A stretch of 64,000 bases of DNA. Origin: Chitinophaga solisilvae (GTDB lineage: Bacteria; Bacteroidota; Bacteroidia; Chitinophagales; Chitinophagaceae). The notes beneath the pieces were generated by a model. The model had not been told where the DNA came from. It searched no databases and saw only the letters and a list, made by a program, of their open reading frames with translations. The stretch is taken from NCBI RefSeq assembly GCF_009928525.1, contig NZ_JAABOK010000007.1, positions 248,001 to 312,000 of the forward strand. Direction: 5' to 3'. A program made the position numbers and the translations under genes. Positions 53,724-60,596 of this stretch are shown here, in pieces; positions within the stretch are counted from its first letter, which is position 1, and the number at the start of each line of letters is the position of its first letter.

Positions 53724-54083
53724 TTAACCGACCAGTTCTTCCACAAATTTCGCCACCTCAGCAATACGCTGCTTGTTGATGGTGTAATGGATGAACTTAC
53801 CATCTCTTTCGGTTATTACAATGCCGGCACGCCTTAATATGGCGAGGTGCTGCGATGCTACCGATTGTTCAAGACGCAGTTTCACATAAATCTCTGTCAC
53901 AGTCATTTTCTTATGATCTTCCAGCAGCTTTATCATTTGCTGGCGCAGCTTATGGTTGATAGCACGCAAAACCATAGCGGCTTTTTTAACGGCAATGTAA
54001 TCCAATTTGATCTGGTCTTTTTCATTGTTACCTCTAGAAATAATAAGAGTATTAGAAGAGGTAGTTAATAATGTTTTTTCCAT
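53724..54083 (-). CDS. ArsR-family winged-helix regulator without cysteines
   Basis: A 119-residue regulator. The winged helix is plain: VLRAINHKLRQQMIKLLEDHKKMTVTEIYVKLRLEQSVASQHLAILRRAGIVITERDGKFIHYTINKQRI. There is no cysteine in the whole protein, so the thiol switch of BigR/SqrR and the Cys metal sites of ArsR are absent. It stands upstream of the persulfide enzyme gene but is separated by a terminator. TATTTTTG (54177-54184, minus strand) with an ACAAA/TTTGT inverted repeat (from 54176) may be the promoter/operator. Confidence 0.9.
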   Translation of the reverse strand: MEKTLLTTSSNTLIISRGNNEKDQIKLDYIAVKKAAMVLRAINHKLRQQMIKLLEDHKKMTVTEIYVKLRLEQSVASQHLAILRRAGIVITERDGKFIHYTINKQRIAEVAKFVEELVG

Positions 54084-54297
54084 CGCATAATAGTTTTAAA
54101 AAATGATGAAATGAAAGGGATCAACGGACAGTAATCGCAAAACAGTTAGACAACAAATGCGGTTTATCGATTTATACAAAAATATAATATTTGTCACAAT
54201 AAAAAAAATTTCCATACCTTATTTTATCATATATAACCGGAGGATATGTGCAAATTAGATGTAATTTGACAATATTATGACAAATAAAACGAAAGTG

Positions 54298-54975
54298 TTA
54301 GGGTTTTTGTGGAAAAAAGAAGCTTTTCAGGTAAAATGGGCTGAAATAAGCCAGGTCAGCAAACGCTTTTTCGCGGTAAAACTGCTCAGATAAAGGGGTC
54401 ATATCTGCAGCATTCATCACATATTCCTTAAAAACTGCATGCTCATGGGCAGGCAACAGCTGCTCCCACTTAGGGCTGCCATCACCGAAAAAATATATCT
54501 TCTGCTGCGCCAGTTCCGCACTGAATGTATCCGGCGATAAAACAAGCGCCTGCGGCTGTAACACAGCATTTAAACCTGCATCATAAATGGCGGTAAATAC
54601 TTCCTGCCTGCGTGCATCCAGCATAGGGCAGTACCATGCTGCTTCGTCCTGCAACACGCTTTTCATTCCCTGCGCCATCATCTGCAACGTGGAAACCGCT
54701 ATCAGCGGCTTCTTCCAGGCATAACACAAGCCTTTTGCAGTGGCCACGCCTACACGTAAACCAGTATAGGATCCGGGACCGGCACTCACTGCCACAGCAT
54801 CTACATCCGCTGCTGTCAGCCCCTCCTCTTCCAGTAATTGCTTTACAAACAATATCATGGTAGCGGCATGATCCTGCTGATGCTCGTTTACCTTCGTCCG
54901 CAAGGCACGCCCGTCGCGCGCCAGACTCACGGAGCCGGTAGTAGTTGCCGTATCTATATTCAGTATTAGTGCCAT
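54298..54975 (-). CDS. tsaB: tRNA threonylcarbamoyladenosine biosynthesis protein TsaB
   Basis: Partner of TsaD in making t6A37 of ANN-decoding tRNAs. The ASKHA nucleotide-binding start MALILNIDTATTTGSVSLARDG, VSAGPGSYTGLRVGVATAKGLCYAW and CPMLDARRQEVFTAIYD are typical. Length 225 from ATG 54975; the longer open frame to 55050 overlaps the upstream gene and is not used. It starts 7 nt after the HCDH-like gene stop on the same strand, so the two may share a transcript. Confidence 0.94.
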   Translation of the reverse strand: MALILNIDTATTTGSVSLARDGRALRTKVNEHQQDHAATMILFVKQLLEEEGLTAADVDAVAVSAGPGSYTGLRVGVATAKGLCYAWKKPLIAVSTLQMMAQGMKSVLQDEAAWYCPMLDARRQEVFTAIYDAGLNAVLQPQALVLSPDTFSAELAQQKIYFFGDGSPKWEQLLPAHEHAVFKEYVMNAADMTPLSEQFYREKAFADLAYFSPFYLKSFFFPQKP

Positions 54976-54982
54976 TAATTTT

Positions 54983-55645
54983 CTATATCGCCTCGTATTC
55001 TGTTTGCAATAATGCAGCCACTTCATAACGGTCGTCGCCCGTAATATCATGCACTGCCTTCAATACTTCATACACATGCTTCACGCCTATCCTTTCACAC
55101 CATTCAAAAGGCCCGAACGGATAGTTGGTACCCAACCGCATAGAAGTGTCTATATCCGCACGGGAAGCCGTTCCTTCCTCCGCTGTAAGATAAGCCTCAT
55201 TAATAATCATACAGATCACCCTTGGCGTTACCATACCTATGGCATCGGCCACCAGCGTATATTCCCAGTTCAGCTGATACATAATATCTGCCAGCGTCTC
55301 CCGCTGCCCTTCGTCCATCACCGATACTTCCACCACCGGCAAAGCTATAAATCCAGGTAAGAAATTACAGCCTGTCATATTAAATCCCTGCTCAAAGGCA
55401 TACTGGTTCATGACTTCAGACAACGACGTTTTCACCATCCCTGCCAGCACCGGAATACCCGGACTCTTTGCATAAACTGCCGCATGCTCCGGCCTGTCAT
55501 CAAATATGAGATCTATTACCAGGTCAAACGCCTTGACCGACAAAACCTCTTCCAGACTGGTCTTCCATTGAACCGTATGCCTGGAAAGGTCCCTTTGCTG
55601 CAATTCTTCATACCGCTGTGCATCTGCTATTACCAGGATATTCAT
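54983..55645 (-). CDS. 3-hydroxyacyl-CoA dehydrogenase-like protein
   Basis: A 220-residue protein. The C-terminal half matches the 3HCDH C-terminal domain: GMVTPRVICMIINEAYLTAEEGTASRADIDTSMRLGTNYPFGPFEWCERIG. The N-terminal half is a shortened Rossmann-like region (NILVIADAQRYEEL; FDLVIDLIFDD) without the usual GxGxxG, so NAD binding is doubtful. It may be a degenerate dehydrogenase or a scaffold. It diverges from the RidA gene across repeat I, whose left arm carries a TAGGTTTG box facing this gene. Confidence 0.82.
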   Translation of the reverse strand: MNILVIADAQRYEELQQRDLSRHTVQWKTSLEEVLSVKAFDLVIDLIFDDRPEHAAVYAKSPGIPVLAGMVKTSLSEVMNQYAFEQGFNMTGCNFLPGFIALPVVEVSVMDEGQRETLADIMYQLNWEYTLVADAIGMVTPRVICMIINEAYLTAEEGTASRADIDTSMRLGTNYPFGPFEWCERIGVKHVYEVLKAVHDITGDDRYEVAALLQTEYEAI

Positions 55646-55659
55646 GCGCTAAATTTCCG

Positions 55660-55816
55660 CAAACCTAAAAAACTATTTGCTCATTTGAGATTTTTTCATG
55701 TGAGATTTGACACCTGTCAGGGTATACTTTTGTACTTACAGGCACAGGAACAACCAGAATTGGTGTCAAATCTCACATGAAAAAATCTCAAATGAGCAAA
55801 TAGTTTTTTAGGTTTG
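55660..55816. repeat. Long intergenic inverted repeat I (ATTTGAGATTT class) between divergent genes
   Basis: Arms 55660-55714 and 55762-55816 are 55 bp with no mismatch around a 47-nt loop. Each arm holds CATTTGAGATTTT and CATGTGAGATTTGAC, and its outer end reads GTTTTTTAGGTTTG in the outward direction, so both divergent genes have an identical TAGGTTTG (55809-55816 for RidA, 55660-55667 for the HCDH-like gene) just before the start codon. It is the only copy placed in a divergent promoter gap. Confidence 0.93.
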
Positions 55817-55820
55817 TTTT

Positions 55821-56201
55821 ATGGAAAAGCAAATCATTAATACCAATAATGCGCCCGCTCCTATCGGGCCCTATAACCAGGCTGTTAAAGCTGGTAACAC
55901 CCTCTATGTATCCGGCCAGATACCCTTAAACCCTGCCACCGGCGAACTGGTGAAATCCGGTATCGTAGATGAAGCCCATATGGTCATGAAAAACCTGGAG
56001 GCCATCCTGCAGGAAGCAGGCCTGAACTTCAGCGATGTGGTTAAATCTACCATCTTCCTTACCGACATGGGTACCTTCCCCCAGGTAAATGAAGTTTACG
56101 GCAGCTACTTCAGCAGCAACTACCCCGCCCGCGAAACCGTACAGGTAGCCGCTTTGCCCAAAGGCGTTAATGTGGAGATCTCGGTGATAGCAATTAAATA
56201 A
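55821..56201 (+). CDS. RidA-family reactive intermediate deaminase
   Basis: A 126-residue trimeric enzyme that hydrolyses reactive enamines and imines such as 2-aminoacrylate. The sequence shows APAPIGPYNQAVKAGNTLYVSGQIPLNPATGELV, MKNLEAILQEAGLNFSDVVKSTIFLTDMGTF, the substrate-binding Arg in PARETVQVAALPKGVNVEI and a terminal EISVIAIK. Repeat I is directly upstream and repeat E directly downstream. The enamine protection role fits a general metabolic gene. Confidence 0.95.
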   Translation: MEKQIINTNNAPAPIGPYNQAVKAGNTLYVSGQIPLNPATGELVKSGIVDEAHMVMKNLEAILQEAGLNFSDVVKSTIFLTDMGTFPQVNEVYGSYFSSNYPARETVQVAALPKGVNVEISVIAIK

Positions 56202-56212
56202 TTGCAATTGCG

Positions 56213-56319
56213 AATTACGAATTGCGAATTACGAATGAGGAGCGAAGACATAAGCAAAGAAGTAAATTCTTTATCCGCTCATGTCTTCGCTCCTCATTCG
56301 TAATTCGTAATTCGTAATT
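56213..56319. repeat. Long intergenic inverted repeat E (AATTACG class)
   Basis: Arms 56213-56251 and 56281-56319 are 39 bp with one mismatch around a 29-nt loop. Inside the heptamers the arm reads GAATGAGGAGCGAAGACAT, so the GCGAAGA block is kept while neighbouring bases vary. It lies between converging genes, and the stop codon of the minus-strand L,D-transpeptidase gene overlaps its right end. Confidence 0.92.
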
Positions 56320-57991
56320 ATTTACTGGAACCAAATAACGTCGCCGCCAACCTTCCATCATGTCCATACACATCGTCTCTGAAATTCAGTCTGCCTTTGC
56401 TGTCAACGAAGGCGGTGAAATAGCCGATGAATACAGGTATTTTTTCTTTGATGGTAAGATATTTTTCTTTGCCGGCGTTCATGGCTTCATCAATTTTTTT
56501 ATCAGTCCAGCCGGAATCTGCGCGCAGCAGCCATTGAGCCAGGCGCTTAGGCTCTGCTACGCGGATACAGCCATGGCTGAAAGAGCGTTTGTTTTCTCCG
56601 AACAGGTAGCGGGCGGGCGTATCGTGCAGGTAAATGTTGTATTCGTTGGGGAACAGGAATTTGACCTTGCCCAGTGAGTTTCTGCCGCCGGGGCGCTGCC
56701 GCACCACATAGGGGAAGTTTCCGCCGGAATACTTACTGAGATTGATAGCGCCGGGGGAGATAACCTTACCGCTGGCGCCCACTATTTCCATATTTTGTCT
56801 GGCCAGATAGCTGTTGCCACCCCGTTTGATTCCGGGCAGCACTTCTTTGGCGAGGATACCCGGAGGAACATTCCAGTACGGACTGAACACAATATAACGC
56901 AGGTCTTTACTGAAGATAACGGTATTGGCGCCGGGCTTTCCTACCACCACATTACAGCTCCAGTTGAGTTTTCCGTTCTCATATACATACATCATAAAGG
57001 CGGGAATATTGACCAGGATGTAGTTGGGGCCCGGATCTACGGGCACCCAGCGTAGTCGCTCCATATTCACCAGCACCTGGCGGATACGCTGCTGTATAGG
57101 TGTATTCATGGCATCCAGTACGCTTTGCCGGATGATACCGTCTTCTTTAAGTCCCATACGGGCCTGGAAATTTCGTACAGCCGTATCCATTACATTGGTA
57201 AAACGTACGCTGCTGTCGCCACCAGGCATATCGCCCATGAGCTCCAGCCGGTGTTTGATATCACCGATAACAGCTGCCGAATCGCCTTTTTTGAAGGTAC
57301 TCTTAGCCGGAATACGGAGGGAGTCCCATTTCGCAGCAGCTTCGAGTTCCGCCAGCTTTTTCAGTTCATTCCGCAGCAGTTTGTATTGTCTGTTTACCGG
57401 TTCTTCTTCCTGGAAAGCATTTGATTTCTTCACCATGGAGTCCAGGAGGCTTTCCATATCTATCTTTTTCCGGGGGATGAACCATTCCAGGTCTTTGGCA
57501 GAATCGGCGGTAAGTCCGCCCCATACTTTGTTTCCGTAGGCAAAGAATTGTGCGGTGAGCAGCATTTCAATGCGTGGAATGGCGGTATCGCCGCGTTTCA
57601 GGCCCACGTCGCTTACCAGCAGGGTATCTGTGAGCCGCTGCAGGTCGGGGGTCATCAGGCTGCTGTCTTTAATACCGTAGGCCGCATCATTTTTCATCAT
57701 ATTGATGAAGTTGCCGGCCTGCTCCGTTAGTCCGTCTTTATTAACCCAGGCGTAGTGGAAATCACGCTTCCGGTAGAAGTTACGGATATAATCGTCGTAG
57801 GCGTCAAAGTTATGATTGGTGGCGAGGAAGGTGTTCAGTGCATTACTGTCTAGCGCCTGTTCAATGTATTCCTCTTTGGTGTAGTGGGTGGTATCCCTTG
57901 CTTTATTTTTTTTGCGGGCGCCGCTCTGCTGCTGGCAGGCAGCAAATATCATCAGGGCCAGCACAATCAGGGAAGAATAACGTATAGTCAT
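56318..57991 (-). CDS. L,D-transpeptidase lipoprotein (YcbB-like)
   Basis: A 557-residue envelope enzyme that makes 3-3 cross-links or attaches proteins to peptidoglycan. Lipoprotein signal MTIRYSSLIVLALMIFAAC (lipobox FAAC). A large N-terminal scaffold domain (about 40-260), a peptidoglycan-binding_1-like block (IGDIKHRLELMGDMPGG; FQARMGLKEDGIIRQSVLDAMNTP), and the YkuD catalytic domain (residues about 330-520) with the motif SHGCIRVAEPKRLAQWLL, His and Cys included. The frame is open to 58093, but ATG 57991 gives the lipoprotein signal. Confidence 0.92.
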   Translation of the reverse strand: MTIRYSSLIVLALMIFAACQQQSGARKKNKARDTTHYTKEEYIEQALDSNALNTFLATNHNFDAYDDYIRNFYRKRDFHYAWVNKDGLTEQAGNFINMMKNDAAYGIKDSSLMTPDLQRLTDTLLVSDVGLKRGDTAIPRIEMLLTAQFFAYGNKVWGGLTADSAKDLEWFIPRKKIDMESLLDSMVKKSNAFQEEEPVNRQYKLLRNELKKLAELEAAAKWDSLRIPAKSTFKKGDSAAVIGDIKHRLELMGDMPGGDSSVRFTNVMDTAVRNFQARMGLKEDGIIRQSVLDAMNTPIQQRIRQVLVNMERLRWVPVDPGPNYILVNIPAFMMYVYENGKLNWSCNVVVGKPGANTVIFSKDLRYIVFSPYWNVPPGILAKEVLPGIKRGGNSYLARQNMEIVGASGKVISPGAINLSKYSGGNFPYVVRQRPGGRNSLGKVKFLFPNEYNIYLHDTPARYLFGENKRSFSHGCIRVAEPKRLAQWLLRADSGWTDKKIDEAMNAGKEKYLTIKEKIPVFIGYFTAFVDSKGRLNFRDDVYGHDGRLAATLFGSSK

Positions 57992-58154
57992 AAGTGAATG
58001 GATGTAAATGAGTTTGAAAAACCGAAAACAAACATGACAATATACAGTGGGATTAAACTGCATTTCAGGCATAAATGTATGAAATATATGCACTTAGCAT
58101 CATGATTATTAAAACTATTTCTATTTGGCTAACTTGGTAAATAAACGAAATCTG

Positions 58155-58484
58155 ATGAATACACCCGTGGCACTCCAGGATATTCCTGTAAGAAATACCG
58201 TAGCCGGACATTTCGGCCGTTTCGTGCATGGCGAAAGAAGTACGCTGGCCTTCTGGGAAATAACGGCGGACTCCATCTCGCCGATGCACCAGCATCCGCA
58301 TGAGCAGATCACCTACATTGTTTCTGGCACCTTTGAAATGGAGCTGGACGGTATCAGGCATCTCCTGCATCCCGGCGATACCCTGGTCATCCCTCCTAAC
58401 ACCGTCCACGGCGGCAAAGCCATTACAGACGTACAGATTATAGATAGTTTTTGTCCGGTGCGCGAAGACTACCTGTATAAATAA
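58155..58484 (+). CDS. Small cupin-domain protein
   Basis: A 109-residue single-domain cupin. Both motifs are visible: SPMHQHPHEQITYIVSGTFEMELDG (two His, Gln/Glu and His ligands) and LHPGDTLVIPPNTVHGG. Such small cupins bind a metal and often act on sugars or carboxylates; the substrate is unknown. A TTG at 58125 gives a longer form, but ATG 58155 is normal. Its TAA stop codon shares bases with the left end of repeat F. Confidence 0.87.
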   Translation: MNTPVALQDIPVRNTVAGHFGRFVHGERSTLAFWEITADSISPMHQHPHEQITYIVSGTFEMELDGIRHLLHPGDTLVIPPNTVHGGKAITDVQIIDSFCPVREDYLYK

Positions 58485-58584
58485 TTACGAATTGCGAATG
58501 AGGAATTGCGAATGAAAAAGCGAAGACCGAAGCGGATATTTGCTTCGGTCTTCGCTTTTCATTCGTAATTCCTCATTCGTAATT
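58483..58584. repeat. Long intergenic inverted repeat F (AATTACG class)
   Basis: Arms 58490-58533 and 58542-58584 are 44 and 43 nt with two mismatches and one extra A, around an 8-nt loop. The inner part AAGCGAAGACCGAAGC is the same as in repeats C and D. It lies between converging genes and overlaps the cupin stop codon. Nine further nt separate it from the end of the RNase E/G gene. Confidence 0.9.
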
Positions 58585-58593
58585 TGAAATTAC

Positions 58594-60144
58594 CTATAAT
58601 TTAATCTCTTCGTCATTCGCATCGAAGAACCTGTATTCAGTAAGATGGTAGTTTGAGTCGGCTTTGAGTTTTATCCATTTTTTGTATTGGAAGTACCATT
58701 TCCATTGTTTGGATGTCAGGAATCCTTTGGTAAGGTATGCGTGCAGTATCGGGTGTACGCAGATGGTTAATCCTTTGTGCTGGTGATTCAGGAGGTACTG
58801 GAGATTTTTCTCAATATCTTCCAGAATAAGCATGGATGCGCCTATTTTGCCGGTTCCTTTGCAGGCGGGGCAATCTTCCGCTACGGATATGGTTATTTCA
58901 GGTTTCACCCGCTGGCGGGTGATTTGCATCAGCCCGAATTTGGATATCGGGAGGATGGTATGTTTGGCTCTGTCCTGGGACATGAATTTCTCCATTGCTT
59001 CGAAGACTGTCTTTTTATTTTCAGGCAGCTTCATATCAATGAAGTCGATGATAATGATACCACCGAGGTCTCGCAGGCGGAGCTGGCGTGCTATTTCAGC
59101 GGCTGCTTCCAGGTTGGAGGCAAGTGCGTTCTGTTCCTGGTTGTTGCTGGAGCTTTTGTATCCGCTGTTCACATCGATAACATGGAGGGCTTCAGTAGCC
59201 TCGATGATGAGGTATACGCCGCTGTCGAGGTTCACGGTTTTACCGAATGAAGCCTTTACCTGGCGGGTGATGCCATAGTTATCGAATATGGGAGAGCCGT
59301 TGTTGTAATAGTTAACGATATCCTGCTTTTCAGGCGCAATCTTCTGGATGTACGTCTTGGTATCAGTATAGATATTTTTATCGTTGATAACTATTCTGTT
59401 GAAGCTCTCGTTCAGCAGATCCCGGAGGATACTGGTGGTTTTTGTCTGCTCGCTCAGGATTTTCTGCGGAGCCTGGGCGCCGCTGAGGTTGGCCTGGATA
59501 TTTTTCCAGGTCTGAACGAGGGTGGTAAGATCTTCGTGCAGTTCTGCCGTTTTCTTTCCTTCTGCCGCGGTGCGTACGATAACGCCGAAGTTGGGAGCTT
59601 TGATGGCTTCCACAATTTTCTGCAGTCTTTTTCTTTCTTCGGAAGAGTGGATCTTTTTAGAAACCGCTACAATATCATTAAAGGGAGTTAACACTATGAA
59701 TCTTCCGGGAAGAGAAATTTCGCAACTCAGGCGCGGGCCTTTGGAAGAAATGGGTTCTTTCAGAATCTGTACGAGGATATTGGGTTTACCACCCAGCACA
59801 TCCGTAATTTTGCCGGTCTTTACTATTTCCGGTTCATTTTTAAATTTAGTGAAATCGAAGCCTTCAGGGGTTTTATCGCTGATGGCGGTTGCAGTAAATT
59901 TAAGAATAGAACGGATATAAGGGGAAAGATCCGTATAATGTAAAAAGGCATCTTTCTCGAAGCCTACGTCCACAAAGGCAGCATTCAAGCCGGGAATCAG
60001 CTTTTTTACCTTGCCCAGGTACAAATCGCCTACTGCGAAGTTTGGGTTTCCACTTTCGTGGTGTAACTCAACTAACTTTTTATCTTCCAGTAACGCAATT
60101 TCCACTCCTGTGGGAGCCGCATTTATAATAAGTTCCTTATTCAA
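58594..60144 (-). CDS. rng: RNase E/G family ribonuclease
   Basis: A 516-residue endoribonuclease of the RNase G type, with the S1 domain (GDLYLGKVKKLIPGLNAAFVDVGFEKDAFLHYTDL), the catalytic Mg-binding region (IEATEALHVIDVNSGYKSS and GGIIIIDFIDMKLPENK with the conserved Asp residues) and a Zn-link (CPACKGTGKIG). There is no long C-terminal scaffold, so it is RNase G-like. It processes rRNA and mRNA. The 320-nt leader before its start contains a 20-bp hairpin. Confidence 0.94.
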   Translation of the reverse strand: MNKELIINAAPTGVEIALLEDKKLVELHHESGNPNFAVGDLYLGKVKKLIPGLNAAFVDVGFEKDAFLHYTDLSPYIRSILKFTATAISDKTPEGFDFTKFKNEPEIVKTGKITDVLGGKPNILVQILKEPISSKGPRLSCEISLPGRFIVLTPFNDIVAVSKKIHSSEERKRLQKIVEAIKAPNFGVIVRTAAEGKKTAELHEDLTTLVQTWKNIQANLSGAQAPQKILSEQTKTTSILRDLLNESFNRIVINDKNIYTDTKTYIQKIAPEKQDIVNYYNNGSPIFDNYGITRQVKASFGKTVNLDSGVYLIIEATEALHVIDVNSGYKSSSNNQEQNALASNLEAAAEIARQLRLRDLGGIIIIDFIDMKLPENKKTVFEAMEKFMSQDRAKHTILPISKFGLMQITRQRVKPEITISVAEDCPACKGTGKIGASMLILEDIEKNLQYLLNHQHKGLTICVHPILHAYLTKGFLTSKQWKWYFQYKKWIKLKADSNYHLTEYRFFDANDEEIKL

Positions 60145-60464
60145 GCGTCCAAAATTTTAACCTTTAAAACTTCACCTTTTATGCTATGCGCACAGCTATG
60201 TAAGAACAGCTTACTGCATACCAAACAATAGCTCACTATAAAGTTAGCATATTCTTCACCGATGTGATGATGGATTGCTTAAGGGTTCAGCGATCACTGC
60301 AGGGTATCTCCGGAGAGTCAATCAAATGCGGGATCTATGGAAACAACCTGCATGATTCCGGCAATTTAAGATAATTGCCAGAATCATGCAGGATATATGA
60401 AAATTTTTATCCGATCACCGCGCCGGGATACCTGATTAGTATAAATGGCGGGAAACTGGAGTAA
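60145..60464 (-). other. Leader region of the RNase E/G gene
   Basis: A 320-nt stretch without an open frame between the small basic protein gene and rng, on the same strand. It contains the hairpin at 60347-60392 and otherwise no recognisable feature. Confidence 0.6.
60347..60392 (-). promoter_or_regulatory. Hairpin in the RNase E/G leader region
   Basis: Arms 60347-60366 and 60373-60392 are 20 bp with one mismatch over a 6-nt loop (CCTGCATGATT... / ...AATCATGCAGG). There is no U tract on the minus strand, so it is not a simple terminator. It ends about 200 nt before the rng start codon. In E. coli the rne leader hairpins let RNase E control its own mRNA; a similar role here is inference. 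Confidence 0.5.
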
Positions 60465-60560
60465 TTATTTCTTCTTACTTTTATGCCGGTTCTTTCTCAG
60501 TCTTTTTTTACGCTTGTGAGTGGCAATTTTATGTCTTTTTCTTTTCTTACCGCAAGGCAT
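60465..60560 (-). CDS. Very basic 31-residue protein (possible small ribosomal protein)
   Basis: A short complete frame (ATG to TAA, 96 nt) on the strand of its neighbours. The peptide starts MPCGKKRKRHKIATHKRK and is two thirds Lys, Arg and His. Such composition is typical of small ribosomal proteins. I recall that a cryo-EM study of the Flavobacterium johnsoniae ribosome reported a small new large-subunit protein (bL38); identity with this gene is inference. It lies between the TPR gene (36 nt upstream) and the RNase E/G leader. It is too short for normal gene calling. Confidence 0.6.
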   Translation of the reverse strand: MPCGKKRKRHKIATHKRKKRLRKNRHKSKKK

Positions 60561-60596
60561 ACGCTTAAACGTTTTTAAATGATTGAAAAATAAATA

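Noticed and set aside
7682-58584. AATTACG tandem units as a CRISPR-like array
   Set aside because: Units are 7 bp, contiguous and without spacers, and occur as inverted pairs; no cas genes are present.
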